From contig JAEWGR010000060.1 in NCBI GenBank assembly GCA_023388195.1, positions 1-36,707 on the forward strand: DNA of 36,707 bases, written 5' to 3'. The notes below the pieces were generated by a model. It searched no databases, was not told where the DNA came from, and worked only from the letters and a program-made list of their open reading frames with translations. Of the stretch, positions 22,377 through 30,975 are shown one piece after another; positions within the stretch are counted from its first letter, which is position 1; each line of letters begins with the position of its first letter. The position numbers and the translations under genes are program-made. This DNA comes from Bacillota bacterium (GTDB lineage: Bacteria; Bacillota; Negativicutes; Sporomusales; Sporomusaceae).

Positions 22377-23837
22377 ATGGGACAAGAAATCAGGGTGCGG
22401 TTTGCGCCCAGCCCTACCGGACCGTTTCATATCGGGGGCGCGCGCTCAGCTTTATTTAATTGGCTGTTAGCCCGAAAAGAGGGCGGCAAGCTGATTTTGC
22501 GGATTGAAGATACTGATCTGGAGCGCTCAACCCGCGAATCGGAGGAAAACATTAAAGCCTCGTTGCGGTGGCTGGGGCTTGAATGGGATGAAGGTATTGA
22601 TATGGGCGGCGATTACGGTCCGTACCGGCAGACAGAACGTCTTGACCTATACCGTCAATATACGGATAAGCTGTTGGCAAGCGGACAAGCTTATTACTGC
22701 TACTGTACCGAGGCAGAACTTGAGGCAGAGCGTCAGGCCCAGATGGAGCGGGGAGAGACACCACACTACACAGGCCGTTGCCATAATTTGAGCGAAGCGG
22801 ATCGAGAGCGTCTGGCTGCAGCCGGCCACAAGCCGACTGTTCGCTTCCATGTTCCTGCAAACCAGCAAATTATATTTAAAGATATGGTACGGGACACAGT
22901 AAGTTTTGATTCTAATGGTGTGGGCGATTTTGTTATTGTTAAATCAGATGGTATTCCAGTCTATAATTATGCGGTAGTTCTTGATGATGCTCTGATGAAA
23001 GTGACTCATGTCATTCGGGCGGAGGAGCATCTATCAAATACGCCGCGGCAAATTCTAATATACCAGGCGCTGGGGTTGCCATTGCCGCAGTTCGGGCATA
23101 TTTCGCTGATCCTGGGAAAAGATCGCACCAAGATGAGTAAACGCCATGGTGCAACCTCTGTAGAACAATATAAAACATTAGGCTACTTACCGGAAGGGAT
23201 TGTAAACTTCCTGGCCCTCCTAGGCTGGGCCCCGCCCGGCGAGCAGGAGATATTCAGTGCCGACGAGCTTATTGCTCAATTTTCCATGGACCGGGTTGCA
23301 AAAAATCCGGCGGTGTTTGATGTTGATAAATTAAATTATATTAATGCCCATTATATGAAGCAAGCCACTCCCGGCCGGATTACCGAACTGGCCTTGCCGC
23401 ATCTGCAGGCTGCCGGTTATATTGGGGAGCATTTGACGGCTGAGCGGAAAGAATGGCTGGTCAAGGTAGTGGCTGAGCTGCAGGGATATATCAGCTACGC
23501 TGCGCAAATTACAGAACATATTGATGTATTTTTTAATGACGAATTTGACTTTGAGAGTGAAGAAGCCCACGCGATCATGCAGGATGCCGATATTCCGCAA
23601 GTGATGGATGCTTTCAAAGCCCGGCTGGAGGCCTTAGAGACGCTGGAGCCGGCGGCGATTCAGGCTATTCTCAAAGGTATTACTAAAGAGCTTAAATTAG
23701 GCGGAAAAAAAGTATACATGCCGGTTCGGATCGCCATAACCGGCAAAATGCATGGGCCGGAGCTGATTAATCTGATCCCGCTTATCGGCAAAGAGCGAAC
23801 CTTGGCCAGAATGGCTTCGCTACTGGCAAAAGTATAA
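22377..23837 (+). CDS. gltX: glutamyl-tRNA synthetase
   Basis: A 486-residue class I aminoacyl-tRNA synthetase that charges tRNA-Glu; in bacteria lacking GlnRS it also makes Glu-tRNA-Gln for the amidotransferase route. Motif HIGH appears as FHIGGARSALFNWLLA near residue 18, followed by LRIEDTDLERSTRESEE. The zinc-site region CYCTEAELEAERQAQMERG fits bacterial GluRS. KMSKRHG appears in DRTKMSKRHGATSVEQY near 250. The anticodon-binding helical domain occupies about 330-486. The start is ATG with GGAAGGAGT upstream. It has its own promoter and a hairpin downstream that overlaps the promoter of the cysE operon. Confidence 0.98.
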   Translation: MGQEIRVRFAPSPTGPFHIGGARSALFNWLLARKEGGKLILRIEDTDLERSTRESEENIKASLRWLGLEWDEGIDMGGDYGPYRQTERLDLYRQYTDKLLASGQAYYCYCTEAELEAERQAQMERGETPHYTGRCHNLSEADRERLAAAGHKPTVRFHVPANQQIIFKDMVRDTVSFDSNGVGDFVIVKSDGIPVYNYAVVLDDALMKVTHVIRAEEHLSNTPRQILIYQALGLPLPQFGHISLILGKDRTKMSKRHGATSVEQYKTLGYLPEGIVNFLALLGWAPPGEQEIFSADELIAQFSMDRVAKNPAVFDVDKLNYINAHYMKQATPGRITELALPHLQAAGYIGEHLTAERKEWLVKVVAELQGYISYAAQITEHIDVFFNDEFDFESEEAHAIMQDADIPQVMDAFKARLEALETLEPAAIQAILKGITKELKLGGKKVYMPVRIAITGKMHGPELINLIPLIGKERTLARMASLLAKV

Positions 23838-23854
23838 TTGGGTATACTGAGATT

Positions 23855-23889
23855 GCTGCTTGACATAGCCAAGCAGCGGTTAGTATAAT
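23855..23889 (+). promoter_or_regulatory. cysE operon promoter overlapping a gltX-end hairpin
   Basis: TTGACA (23860-23865), 18 nt, TATAAT (23884-23889). GCTGCTTG (23855-23862) and CAAGCAGC (23870-23877) form an 8-bp stem covering the -35, so the end of the gltX transcript and the start of the next are packed together. Confidence 0.75.
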
Positions 23890-23896
23890 TTATTCA

Positions 23897-24196
23897 TAAT
23901 ACCTATTTACCTACTCGGGAATAAGAGCGCCAGCAAAAATAAATATGTGTGAACCGTTGCACATAAATGCAATGATCCAGGAGAAGTATACGTTTACCCT
24001 CCTTCAGAGAGGTGCCGCCACCGGCTGAGAGCGGCACTGGGTAAGGGTTCGTAGAAATGCACCTGGTAAGCAGGATGGATGAAATACTAGTAAGCCATCA
24101 CGGTTGCTGCCGTTATCAGCATAAAGCAGGGGGGGTTGTCCCCAAGCAGAGTGGAACCGCGGGCCACCGTCTCTGTAGTGAGATGGTGGCTTTTTT
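23897..24196 (+). promoter_or_regulatory. T-box leader, cysteine-specific (tRNA-Cys sensing)
   Basis: A T-box leader that reads the charging state of a tRNA. Stem I runs from CCAGG near 23979 through the AGTA bulge to its partner CCTGG near 24064. The specifier TGC (Cys) sits in the internal loop as GAAATGCACC. The conserved T-box sequence is AGAGTGGAACCGCGG (24148-24162); its bulge TGGA pairs with UCCA, fitting the U73 discriminator of tRNA-Cys. The terminator is GCCACCGTCTC (24163-24173) / GAGATGGTGGC (24180-24190), then six T's. Uncharged tRNA-Cys would favour read-through into cysE-cysS. The 5' end of this interval is estimated from the promoter. Confidence 0.92.
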
Positions 24197-24231
24197 ATGC
24201 CCGTTCTAAATTATTTTGAGGAGGGAATACT

Positions 24232-24915
24232 ATGTTCAAACGGATAAAACAGGACATTAAGGTAGTCTTTGATCGCGACCCTGCCGCTAAAAGCGTAATC
24301 GAAGTCTTATTGTGCTATCCAGGCCTGCATGCTATTTGGCTGTACCGTATCTCCAATTATTTATTTAAACGCGGCTGGGTGCTTGTGCCGCGTATGATCT
24401 GCTATTTTAACCGCTTATTGACTGGCGTGGATGTTCATCCGGGCGCAACCATTGGGGAAGGTTTGTTTATTGACCACGCAACCGGGGTAGTTATTGGTGA
24501 AACTTGTATTATTGGCAATAATGTTACTCTTTATCAGGGGGTCACCTTAGGCGGCACAGGCAAAGAAAAAGGCAAACGCCATCCTACTATCGGCAATAAC
24601 GTTGTTGTGGCCAGCGGTGCTAAAGTATTAGGTTCTTTTACCGTTGGCGACAATTCCAAAATCGGGGCCGGTTCGGTCGTGCTGCGGGAGGTTCCGCCCA
24701 ACTCCACCGTCGTGGGCATACCGGGAAAGATTGTTTGGCATGACGGAAAAAAAATAAACCGTACTGATGTAGATGGCATAGACTTGGAGCATGATGATTT
24801 ACCAGACCCTGTAGCCGAGATGCTGCACTGTATGCAACGAAACATGAAGCGCATGGAAACACGGATTGAACTGTTGGAAAAGGAGCTGAAAAAGCATGAG
24901 TCTGAAGGTGTATAA
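24232..24915 (+). CDS. cysE: serine O-acetyltransferase
   Basis: A 227-residue cytoplasmic enzyme that acetylates L-serine with acetyl-CoA, the first step of cysteine synthesis. The N-terminal helical part has DPAAKSVIEVLLCYPGLHAI. The left-handed beta-helix of hexapeptide repeats follows: VDVHPGATIGEGLFIDHATG, with the catalytic His-Asp region, then VIGETCIIGNNVTLYQGVTL, GGTGKEKGKRHPTIGNNV and VVGIPGKIV. A long coiled-coil tail (MQRNMKRMETRIELLEKEL) extends beyond the usual short epsA-type forms. It is the first gene behind the T-box leader, with GAGGAGG ahead of the ATG. Its last 20 bp overlap cysS, so the two are translationally coupled. Confidence 0.96.
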   Translation: MFKRIKQDIKVVFDRDPAAKSVIEVLLCYPGLHAIWLYRISNYLFKRGWVLVPRMICYFNRLLTGVDVHPGATIGEGLFIDHATGVVIGETCIIGNNVTLYQGVTLGGTGKEKGKRHPTIGNNVVVASGAKVLGSFTVGDNSKIGAGSVVLREVPPNSTVVGIPGKIVWHDGKKINRTDVDGIDLEHDDLPDPVAEMLHCMQRNMKRMETRIELLEKELKKHESEGV

Positions 24916-26341
24916 CACCCTGACAAAGCAAAAAGAAGAGTTTGTGCCATTAACGCCCGGAAAGGTAACCATGTATGTATGCGGCGTTACTCCCTATAAT
25001 CACCCGCATATCGGCAATGCCCGTCCGTTTATTACCTGGGATGTAATTCGCCGTTATCTGGAATATTCGGGATATGAAGTTTTTCATGTTCAGAACTTCA
25101 CTGATATTGACGATAAGATTATTAATGCGGCTAATAGTGAGAAAGTAACCTGGGATGTAATCGCCAACAGGTATATAGCTTCCTATTTTGAAGTTATGGA
25201 CACACTCAATATCAGACGGGCCCAGATTTATCCCCGGGTGTCCGATCATATTCCCGAGATTATTGCGATGATTGACACCCTTGTGGACAAAGGCTTTGCC
25301 TATCCGGTTGCAGGGGATGTATACTACAGTGTGGAGCAATTTCCCCAATATGGAAAATTAAGCGGAAGAAATCTGGAAGATATGAAAGCCGGCGCCCGGG
25401 TCGATGTTGATGAACGCAAGAAACATCCGATGGACTTTGCCTTATGGAAAAGCGCTAAACCCGGCGAACCGGCCTGGGAGAGTCCCTGGGGGCCGGGCAG
25501 GCCTGGTTGGCATATTGAGTGCTCGGTTATGTCCTACAAGTATCTTGGCGCCAGTTTTGATTTTCATGGTGGCGGCAGTGATTTGGTATTTCCTCATCAT
25601 GAGAACGAGATTGCCCAGTCCGAGGCTTTTACCGGTATCGAACCATTTGTGCGTTTTTGGCTGCATAACGGGTTTATTACTGTAAATGAAGAAAAGATGA
25701 GCAAATCATTAGGGAATTTCTTTTTAGTAATTGATATCCTGGAGCACTTCCGGCCAGAGGTACTGCGTTTCTTCATATTATCAACCCATTACCGGAGCCC
25801 GCTTGATTTTAGTGATGAAAGGCTGGAAGAAGCCGGTCGCAGCCTGGAACGCTTAAAAACGGCCAGACAAAACCTGACACACCTGGCAACCTTTACTGCC
25901 GGTGAGGCCAATGGGGATTCGCAGGCTCTTGTTAAAGCCGCTGCCGAGTCCATGGCTGAATTCATTGCCGCCATGGACGATGATTTCAATACCGCGCTGG
26001 CGATTAGTACCATGTTTGGCTTAGCCAAAGAGATTAATATTTATCATAGTAAGGTGGCTGCCGGAAAAGCCTGTTTGGACAATGAGGCTCTGACATCGGT
26101 TACCCAAACCTACAACCAAATGGCTGATATTATTGGAATCACGCTGGTGGGAACAGATGCCGCTGCTCAAGACAGCAATGCCGAACTAGTCAATGAGCTT
26201 ATGCAGCTGATCATTGATATCAGACAGGAAGCCCGGCAGAAAAAAGACTGGGCAACGGCAGATCAGATTCGTGACAAATTAGCTGCTGCCGGCATTGTGA
26301 TCGAAGACTCGCCGCAGGGCGTCAGGTGGAAAAAACGGTGA
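24896..26341 (+). CDS. cysS: cysteinyl-tRNA synthetase
   Basis: A 481-residue class I synthetase that charges tRNA-Cys. The zinc-binding Cys of YVCGVTPYNHPHIGNARPF opens the Rossmann fold (HIGN variant of HIGH). WHIECSVMS, then HHENEIAQSEA, complete the zinc site that discriminates cysteine. KMSKSLGNFF is the KMSKS loop. The C-terminal helical anticodon domain contains DWATADQIRDKLAAAG, and the protein ends with the family-typical IEDSPQGVRWK. AAAGGAG lies upstream of ATG 24896, inside the end of cysE. Cysteine supply (cysE) and use (cysS) therefore share one tRNA-Cys-sensing switch. Its stop overlaps the GTG start of mrnC by 4 bp. Confidence 0.98.
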   Translation: MSLKVYNTLTKQKEEFVPLTPGKVTMYVCGVTPYNHPHIGNARPFITWDVIRRYLEYSGYEVFHVQNFTDIDDKIINAANSEKVTWDVIANRYIASYFEVMDTLNIRRAQIYPRVSDHIPEIIAMIDTLVDKGFAYPVAGDVYYSVEQFPQYGKLSGRNLEDMKAGARVDVDERKKHPMDFALWKSAKPGEPAWESPWGPGRPGWHIECSVMSYKYLGASFDFHGGGSDLVFPHHENEIAQSEAFTGIEPFVRFWLHNGFITVNEEKMSKSLGNFFLVIDILEHFRPEVLRFFILSTHYRSPLDFSDERLEEAGRSLERLKTARQNLTHLATFTAGEANGDSQALVKAAAESMAEFIAAMDDDFNTALAISTMFGLAKEINIYHSKVAAGKACLDNEALTSVTQTYNQMADIIGITLVGTDAAAQDSNAELVNELMQLIIDIRQEARQKKDWATADQIRDKLAAAGIVIEDSPQGVRWKKR

Positions 26342-26823
26342 AGTTTGAACACTTTCAAAAATTAGTCGATAACTTTTTTACCTTCAATGAAGCCGGGGAA
26401 ATATCCCCGGCAAAATATCCTGATCTAGATGCCGAGCGGCTGGCGCCATTGGTGCTGGCCTACATTGGTGATGCCTATTTTACGCTGTATGTGCGTACAC
26501 GGCTGCTGGGGTATGAACAAAATAAGGTCAGGGTCTTACATACCTTTGATGCGAAAATTGTATCTGCCGTCATGCAGTCTAAAGCCGTTAAAGCTCTGGA
26601 GGACCAGCTTTCGCCGGAAGAAACTGATATTGTCCGGCGGGGGCGCAACGCTAAGTCGACAGTGCCTAAAAGTGCCTCGATTTCTGAATACCGGTATGCC
26701 ACTGGTTTCGAAGCATTAATGGGGTATCTGTATTTGCAGAAAAAACACGACAGGCTGTCGGAAATTGCCGACAAGGCTTTCGCTATTATTTCCCGGGAAA
26801 TGACAGCTAGCGCTAAAAAGTAG
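26338..26823 (+). CDS. mrnC: Mini-ribonuclease III (23S rRNA maturation)
   Basis: A 161-residue RNase III-type nuclease without the double-strand RNA-binding domain; MrnC trims 23S precursor in Bacillus. The catalytic region LAPLVLAYIGDAYFTLYVRT carries the key Asp, and KAVKALEDQLSPEETDIVRRG followed by EYRYATGFEALMGYLYL matches the conserved second half, with the family Glu/Ala in FEALMGYLYL. GTG 26338 (overlapping the cysS stop as GTGA) has AGGTGG 9 nt upstream; a GTG at 26326 would add four residues and is a possible alternative. It is fourth in the T-box transcription unit counting the leader, and thyX begins 21 nt on. Confidence 0.93.
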   Translation: MKFEHFQKLVDNFFTFNEAGEISPAKYPDLDAERLAPLVLAYIGDAYFTLYVRTRLLGYEQNKVRVLHTFDAKIVSAVMQSKAVKALEDQLSPEETDIVRRGRNAKSTVPKSASISEYRYATGFEALMGYLYLQKKHDRLSEIADKAFAIISREMTASAKK

Positions 26824-26844
26824 CCTGAAGGGAGAATTGCCGCC

Positions 26845-27525
26845 ATGAAATTAAAATTAATCCAATATACACCAGACCCTGAACGCACGGTAGCCATGTC
26901 GGCACGGCTCTGCTATTCGCCCAGCGGGGCTGAAGAACTGGTGCAAACGATGTCCGATACACAGGTGAGCACATTGATTGATAAACTTTTTGGCATGGGG
27001 CATTTATCAACCTTTGAACATGTGAATTTTACCTTTGCCATTGAGGGTATTTCCCGGGTGCTTACTCACCAGCTTGTCCGCCACCGGATTGCCTCCTATT
27101 CACAGCAGTCACAGCGGTATGTAAGTGAACATGGCTTCGAATATATTTTACCGCCATCGATTGACGGCAATTCTGAAGCTAAAATAAAATATGACCGGCT
27201 TATGGGCCAGATTCAGCAGACTTATGATGAGTTGATAAGTCTGGGCGTGCATCAGGAAGACGCACGTTATGTACTGGCAAATGCGACTGAAACCAAAATT
27301 GCTGTAACAATGAATGCCCGTTCACTCCTGCATTTTTTTGAAAAACGGTGTTGTCAGCGGGCCCAGTGGGAAATACGCAACCTGGCTAATGCCATGCTGG
27401 CAGAGGTTAAGTCAGTTGCTCCCCGCCTGTTTGCCAAAGCTGGTCCGACCTGCGTGACCGGTGGTTATTGCACAGAAGGGGCTTTATCCTGCGGCCGGCT
27501 GGCAGGAATTAAATTGCCAAAGTAG
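26845..27525 (+). CDS. thyX: flavin-dependent thymidylate synthase ThyX
   Basis: A 226-residue FAD enzyme that makes dTMP from dUMP with methylenetetrahydrofolate and NADPH, the alternative to ThyA. The ThyX signature RHR-x7-SR appears as RHRIASYSQQSQRY around residues 77-90. STFEHVNFTFAIEGISRVLT lies before it, and YVLANATETKIAVTMNARSL with FFEKRCCQRAQWEIR after it. The start is ATG with AAGGGAG upstream. It lies 21 nt behind mrnC without a terminator between, so it may also be under the T-box. Its presence suggests the genome may lack thyA; that cannot be seen here. Confidence 0.97.
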   Translation: MKLKLIQYTPDPERTVAMSARLCYSPSGAEELVQTMSDTQVSTLIDKLFGMGHLSTFEHVNFTFAIEGISRVLTHQLVRHRIASYSQQSQRYVSEHGFEYILPPSIDGNSEAKIKYDRLMGQIQQTYDELISLGVHQEDARYVLANATETKIAVTMNARSLLHFFEKRCCQRAQWEIRNLANAMLAEVKSVAPRLFAKAGPTCVTGGYCTEGALSCGRLAGIKLPK

Positions 27526-27590
27526 AACACTTATCAAGAGGTATACATATTCAACAAATTATATACAATCTTCGCTGGAGGTAATCTACA

Positions 27591-28646
27591 ATGCGGCGTG
27601 TGCTTCTGGAGGGTGCCCAGGCAGGTATGCAGTTGGCTCAGCCCGTTTACGGGCTGAATGGTCAGGTGGTTTTAAACAGTGGGATTGAACTGACTGAGTA
27701 TCATGTCTCCAAATTGACAGAACTTGATATTAAGTATATCTACATTCAGGGAGAGGCGCTGCTGATCGATCCTGCAGATGAAGCAGCGCAAAATGCCAGG
27801 AATGAGATTGTACTCAGCGCTCATTCGGCGCTGGCTGAAGTCAGTGTTGGCAAGTATGTGCAAATGGAGCCTGTGAAAGACCGCTTGCTGTCACTGTTAG
27901 ACGAGTGTTGTATGCACAAAGAGATCCAGCCTTTATTTACTGCTATGCAGATGTGCAATGATTACCTGTTCAAACATGCTGTCAATGGTTATTTCTTTGC
28001 CACCATGATGGGAATCAGCTGTGGCCTTGAAGGGCAGCGGTTACGGGAGCTGGGTTTGGGGGCGCTGCTCCGGGATGTTGGCATGATAACTATTGCCCGC
28101 GATATCCTCAATAAGCCGGGTACGCTGAGCCCGGAAGAGATGGCCATTGTAAAAAAACATACTGAGAAAGGCTATGAAATTCTGCAGCGCAACGCTGATA
28201 TCAGCTTGGCGGCTGCCAATTGCGCACTGCAGCATCATGAACGTTTTGACGGCAGCGGCTACCCCCGCGGTGCCAGTGACAGCTCTATTCATGAGTTTGC
28301 TCAGATTGTAGCAATTGCCGACGTATATTCTTCCATGACAGCTACGACCCCCTACCGGAAAGCATTGTCTGTTTATGATGCATTAGCTATTATTCAGAAA
28401 GCAGGCGGCACCTATTTCAATCCGGAGTATATTCAGATGCTCGTCAGGAATGTTGCCAGTTACCCAATGGGGGCCGTAGTCCGGTTGAATAATAAATCAA
28501 CCGGGATAATTAGAGACTATGCCGATGAGTGCAAAACTAAACCGATTATTATAATAACTGCCAATGCTGCTGGCGAGCGGATTAGCCAAACTGTCACCAT
28601 TGATATGACAGCTAATCCTGGTTTATATATTGCTGAGGTTTCTTAG
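27591..28646 (+). CDS. HD-GYP-type protein with altered HD motif
   Basis: A 351-residue protein of the HD-GYP family, whose active members hydrolyse c-di-GMP. The N-terminal part (1-65) has the MQLAQPVYGLNGQVVLNSG segment common before HD-GYP domains. In the domain the first helix reads NDYLFKHAVNGYF (H129). The HD motif is R161-D162 in ALLRDVGMITI, not His-Asp, and the usual lysine after it is Met. H190 in KKHTEKGYEIL, HHE (215-217) with the GYP at 223-225, and D244 in IADVYSSM are kept, but the usual Asp at 247 is Ser. So the binuclear metal site is probably broken and the protein may bind a nucleotide instead. ATG 27591 has GGAGG upstream. It is the last gene before the terminator at 28737. 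Confidence 0.85.
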   Translation: MRRVLLEGAQAGMQLAQPVYGLNGQVVLNSGIELTEYHVSKLTELDIKYIYIQGEALLIDPADEAAQNARNEIVLSAHSALAEVSVGKYVQMEPVKDRLLSLLDECCMHKEIQPLFTAMQMCNDYLFKHAVNGYFFATMMGISCGLEGQRLRELGLGALLRDVGMITIARDILNKPGTLSPEEMAIVKKHTEKGYEILQRNADISLAAANCALQHHERFDGSGYPRGASDSSIHEFAQIVAIADVYSSMTATTPYRKALSVYDALAIIQKAGGTYFNPEYIQMLVRNVASYPMGAVVRLNNKSTGIIRDYADECKTKPIIIITANAAGERISQTVTIDMTANPGLYIAEVS

Positions 28647-28736
28647 GTTGGGTCAATGCTGCCGGCTACGGCGGTGTGCGACTTGTATGGGCATTAAATG
28701 TATTAATCAAATGTAGTGTGGCCATAAATGGACAAC

Positions 28737-28763
28737 CGGCAGGATTATATTCTGCCGTTTTTT
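28737..28763 (+). terminator. terminator after the HD-GYP gene
   Basis: CGGCAG (28737-28742) / CTGCCG (28752-28757) with a 9-nt loop, followed by six T's. Confidence 0.9.
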
Positions 28764-28809
28764 CATAATAATAAAGAGACAGAAAACTTTTTCTTAAGGA
28801 GCGATATCT

Positions 28810-29562
28810 ATGTCTGACGACGCAGAAATAATAGCTGGCCGTAATAGTGTTCTGGAAGCGCTGAAAGCCGGGCGGTCACTAAATAAAATTCTCGTGGCCA
28901 AAGGCGAGCGCCAGGGTTCAATCCGCGATATCATTGCCCAGGCCCGGGAACAGGGGTTAGTTATCCAAGAGACTGAAATTGCTAAACTCGATCAACTGTC
29001 GGCAGGTGTAAGACATCAGGGGGTTGTTGCCCTGGCGGCACCGGTGGCCTATGTGGAGATGGAGGATATTTTATCAGCTGCCTATAGTAAAGATGAACCG
29101 CCGTTTTTAGTACTCCTTGATGAGCTGGCCGATCCGCACAATGTGGGGGCCATTTTACGTACTGCTGATGCAACCGGTGTCCACGGTGTACTTATACCCA
29201 AACGGCGCAGTTGTCCCCTTACGCAAACCGTGGCTAAAACCTCGGCCGGCGCGGTTGAACATGTACCGGTAGCACGAATCGGCAATGTTTCTCAGACCCT
29301 TAAAGCCTTAAAGAAACAAGGCCTATGGGTGGTTGGTGCTGATATGGACGGAACGAAAGAATACTATGATGCTGACCTTACCGGTCCGGTTGTGATTGTT
29401 GTCGGGAGTGAGGGGGAAGGCATGGGGCGGTTAACCAAAGAGGCCTGTGATTTTGTTGTGCGTATCCCCATGCGGGGCAAAATTACGTCGCTTAACGCCT
29501 CGGTAGCCTGTTCGCTGTTGTTGTACGAAGTCCTTAGACAAAGGGAGATGAAAACAAAATGA
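28810..29562 (+). CDS. rlmB: 23S rRNA (Gm2251) 2'-O-methyltransferase RlmB
   Basis: A 250-residue SPOUT (TrmH-like) methyltransferase that adds a 2'-O-methyl group to a 23S rRNA guanosine. The N-terminal RNA-binding part has IIAGRNSVLEALKAGRSLNK. The knotted SPOUT domain shows motif 1 ELADPHNVGAILRTADATGV, motif 2 VVGSEGEGMGRL and motif 3 RIPMRGKITSLNASVACSL. The start is ATG with AAGGAG upstream. The stop overlaps the next gene by 4 bp (ATGA), so vanW-like is coupled. In Bacillus rlmB also precedes rae1 and sigH. Confidence 0.95.
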   Translation: MSDDAEIIAGRNSVLEALKAGRSLNKILVAKGERQGSIRDIIAQAREQGLVIQETEIAKLDQLSAGVRHQGVVALAAPVAYVEMEDILSAAYSKDEPPFLVLLDELADPHNVGAILRTADATGVHGVLIPKRRSCPLTQTVAKTSAGAVEHVPVARIGNVSQTLKALKKQGLWVVGADMDGTKEYYDADLTGPVVIVVGSEGEGMGRLTKEACDFVVRIPMRGKITSLNASVACSLLLYEVLRQREMKTK

Positions 29563-30956
29563 AACACTGGATGGGGATCGTTCTGGCAGTGGTCTTACTA
29601 GTAACCGGGGTAGCCGCTTTCTGGCTGACCAGGCCGCTGTTTGCCCAGACAGTGTACAACGGTATAAAGGTGGCAAACGTTGAGGTTGCCGGAAAAACCC
29701 GGGATGAAGTGGCACAAATGCTATCCGTATGGCAAAAAGATCAGGCAAGCCGGCCTATTTTGTTATCCTATGGCAGCGCGACATTTCGTATTGAACCTGA
29801 ACATATTGATTACAGCATCGATATTGACGCAACTGCCGATGCTGCGTGGCAGGTGGGGCGTGAAGGCTCCTGGTGGGGGCGCCTGCAAAAAATTAGAACC
29901 GTCCAGGCTGAGGGGTGGTCTATACCCCTCAAGATCAGGTATAATGAGAATAAACTTGACACGGTTCTGGAACAACTGCAGGAAAATGTCAATAAGCCGC
30001 CGCGTAATGCTACACTTAGCCTGCGGACCGGTGGTATTGTTCCTGAGGTCGAGGGGCAGGAAATTGATGTTGCCGCTTTGAAAAAATTAATACAGTCGGC
30101 GATTAATCGTTCTGAGACCAATTCGATTCTTCTGCCGGTCAAGCCGGTTTATCCTGAAATTACGGCAGGCGAGCTTGCTAAAAATGGCATAAAAGAACTA
30201 GTTGCCGTGTATACGACTATCTTTAATACCGAAGACGTCAACCGGACTATCAATGTGAAACTGTCTGCACAAAAGATAAATGGCAAGCTGCTTTATCCCG
30301 GACAGGTTTTTTCCTATAACGATACGGTTGGTCCTAGAGAAAAAGCACAGGGATTCAAGGAAGCGATGGAGATTATTAATGGCGAATTCGTACCTGGAAT
30401 CGGCGGCGGTGTATGTCAGGTTTCCTCAACCTTATATAACGCTGTGTTATTGGCCGGGCTGAACATTGTGGATCGTACCAACCATTCTAAGCCGCTTGCT
30501 TATGTGCCGCTGGGGCGGGATGCAACGGTGGCGTATAATATCCTGGATTTTAAATTCAGCAATAACAGTCCGGCGCCGGTAATGATTATGGCCGAAGCAG
30601 AAGGCAACAAACTTTATGTGGGGATATTCGGGCAGCGTGCTCTGGATAAAAATATTGATATTGTGACAGTTGACCAGCAGGTGATTCAGCCGGTCACGAT
30701 AAAAAAGGCTGATCCCTCGCTAGCTCCGGGCGAAAGTAAGGTTGAAAAACCGGGCAAGCCCGGTTATTCGGTTACGGTTATCCGCATTATACGTGATAAT
30801 AATGGCAAAGAACTAAGACGCGAAATATTATCACGTGACAAATATGCACCTGACAATACAGTGATCAAAACAGGACCAGCCCCCAAACCGGTTCAGGCTG
30901 AAACAAAGCAGACTGAGGATGCAGACAAACCGTCTGATGCCGGTAGTACGCAATAA
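29559..30956 (+). CDS. VanW-family envelope protein with G5 domain
   Basis: A 465-residue protein anchored by one N-terminal transmembrane segment (about residues 5-24), the rest outside the cytoplasmic membrane. Order: PG-binding-4-type domain (about 35-115, with GIKVANVEVAGKTRDEVAQM), VanW domain (about 210-335, with LLYPGQVFSYNDTVGPREKA and GIGGGVCQVSSTLYNAV), then a C-terminal G5-like domain (VTVDQQVIQPVTIKKADPSL near 367). A low-complexity charged tail follows. VanW is named after the vancomycin cluster protein but has no proven reaction. The start overlaps rlmB, and rae1 follows after 19 nt; binding to cell-wall material is inferred from the domain set. Confidence 0.9.
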   Translation: MKHWMGIVLAVVLLVTGVAAFWLTRPLFAQTVYNGIKVANVEVAGKTRDEVAQMLSVWQKDQASRPILLSYGSATFRIEPEHIDYSIDIDATADAAWQVGREGSWWGRLQKIRTVQAEGWSIPLKIRYNENKLDTVLEQLQENVNKPPRNATLSLRTGGIVPEVEGQEIDVAALKKLIQSAINRSETNSILLPVKPVYPEITAGELAKNGIKELVAVYTTIFNTEDVNRTINVKLSAQKINGKLLYPGQVFSYNDTVGPREKAQGFKEAMEIINGEFVPGIGGGVCQVSSTLYNAVLLAGLNIVDRTNHSKPLAYVPLGRDATVAYNILDFKFSNNSPAPVMIMAEAEGNKLYVGIFGQRALDKNIDIVTVDQQVIQPVTIKKADPSLAPGESKVEKPGKPGYSVTVIRIIRDNNGKELRREILSRDKYAPDNTVIKTGPAPKPVQAETKQTEDADKPSDAGSTQ

Positions 30957-30975
30957 GATTGGAGAATTTTTCTCG

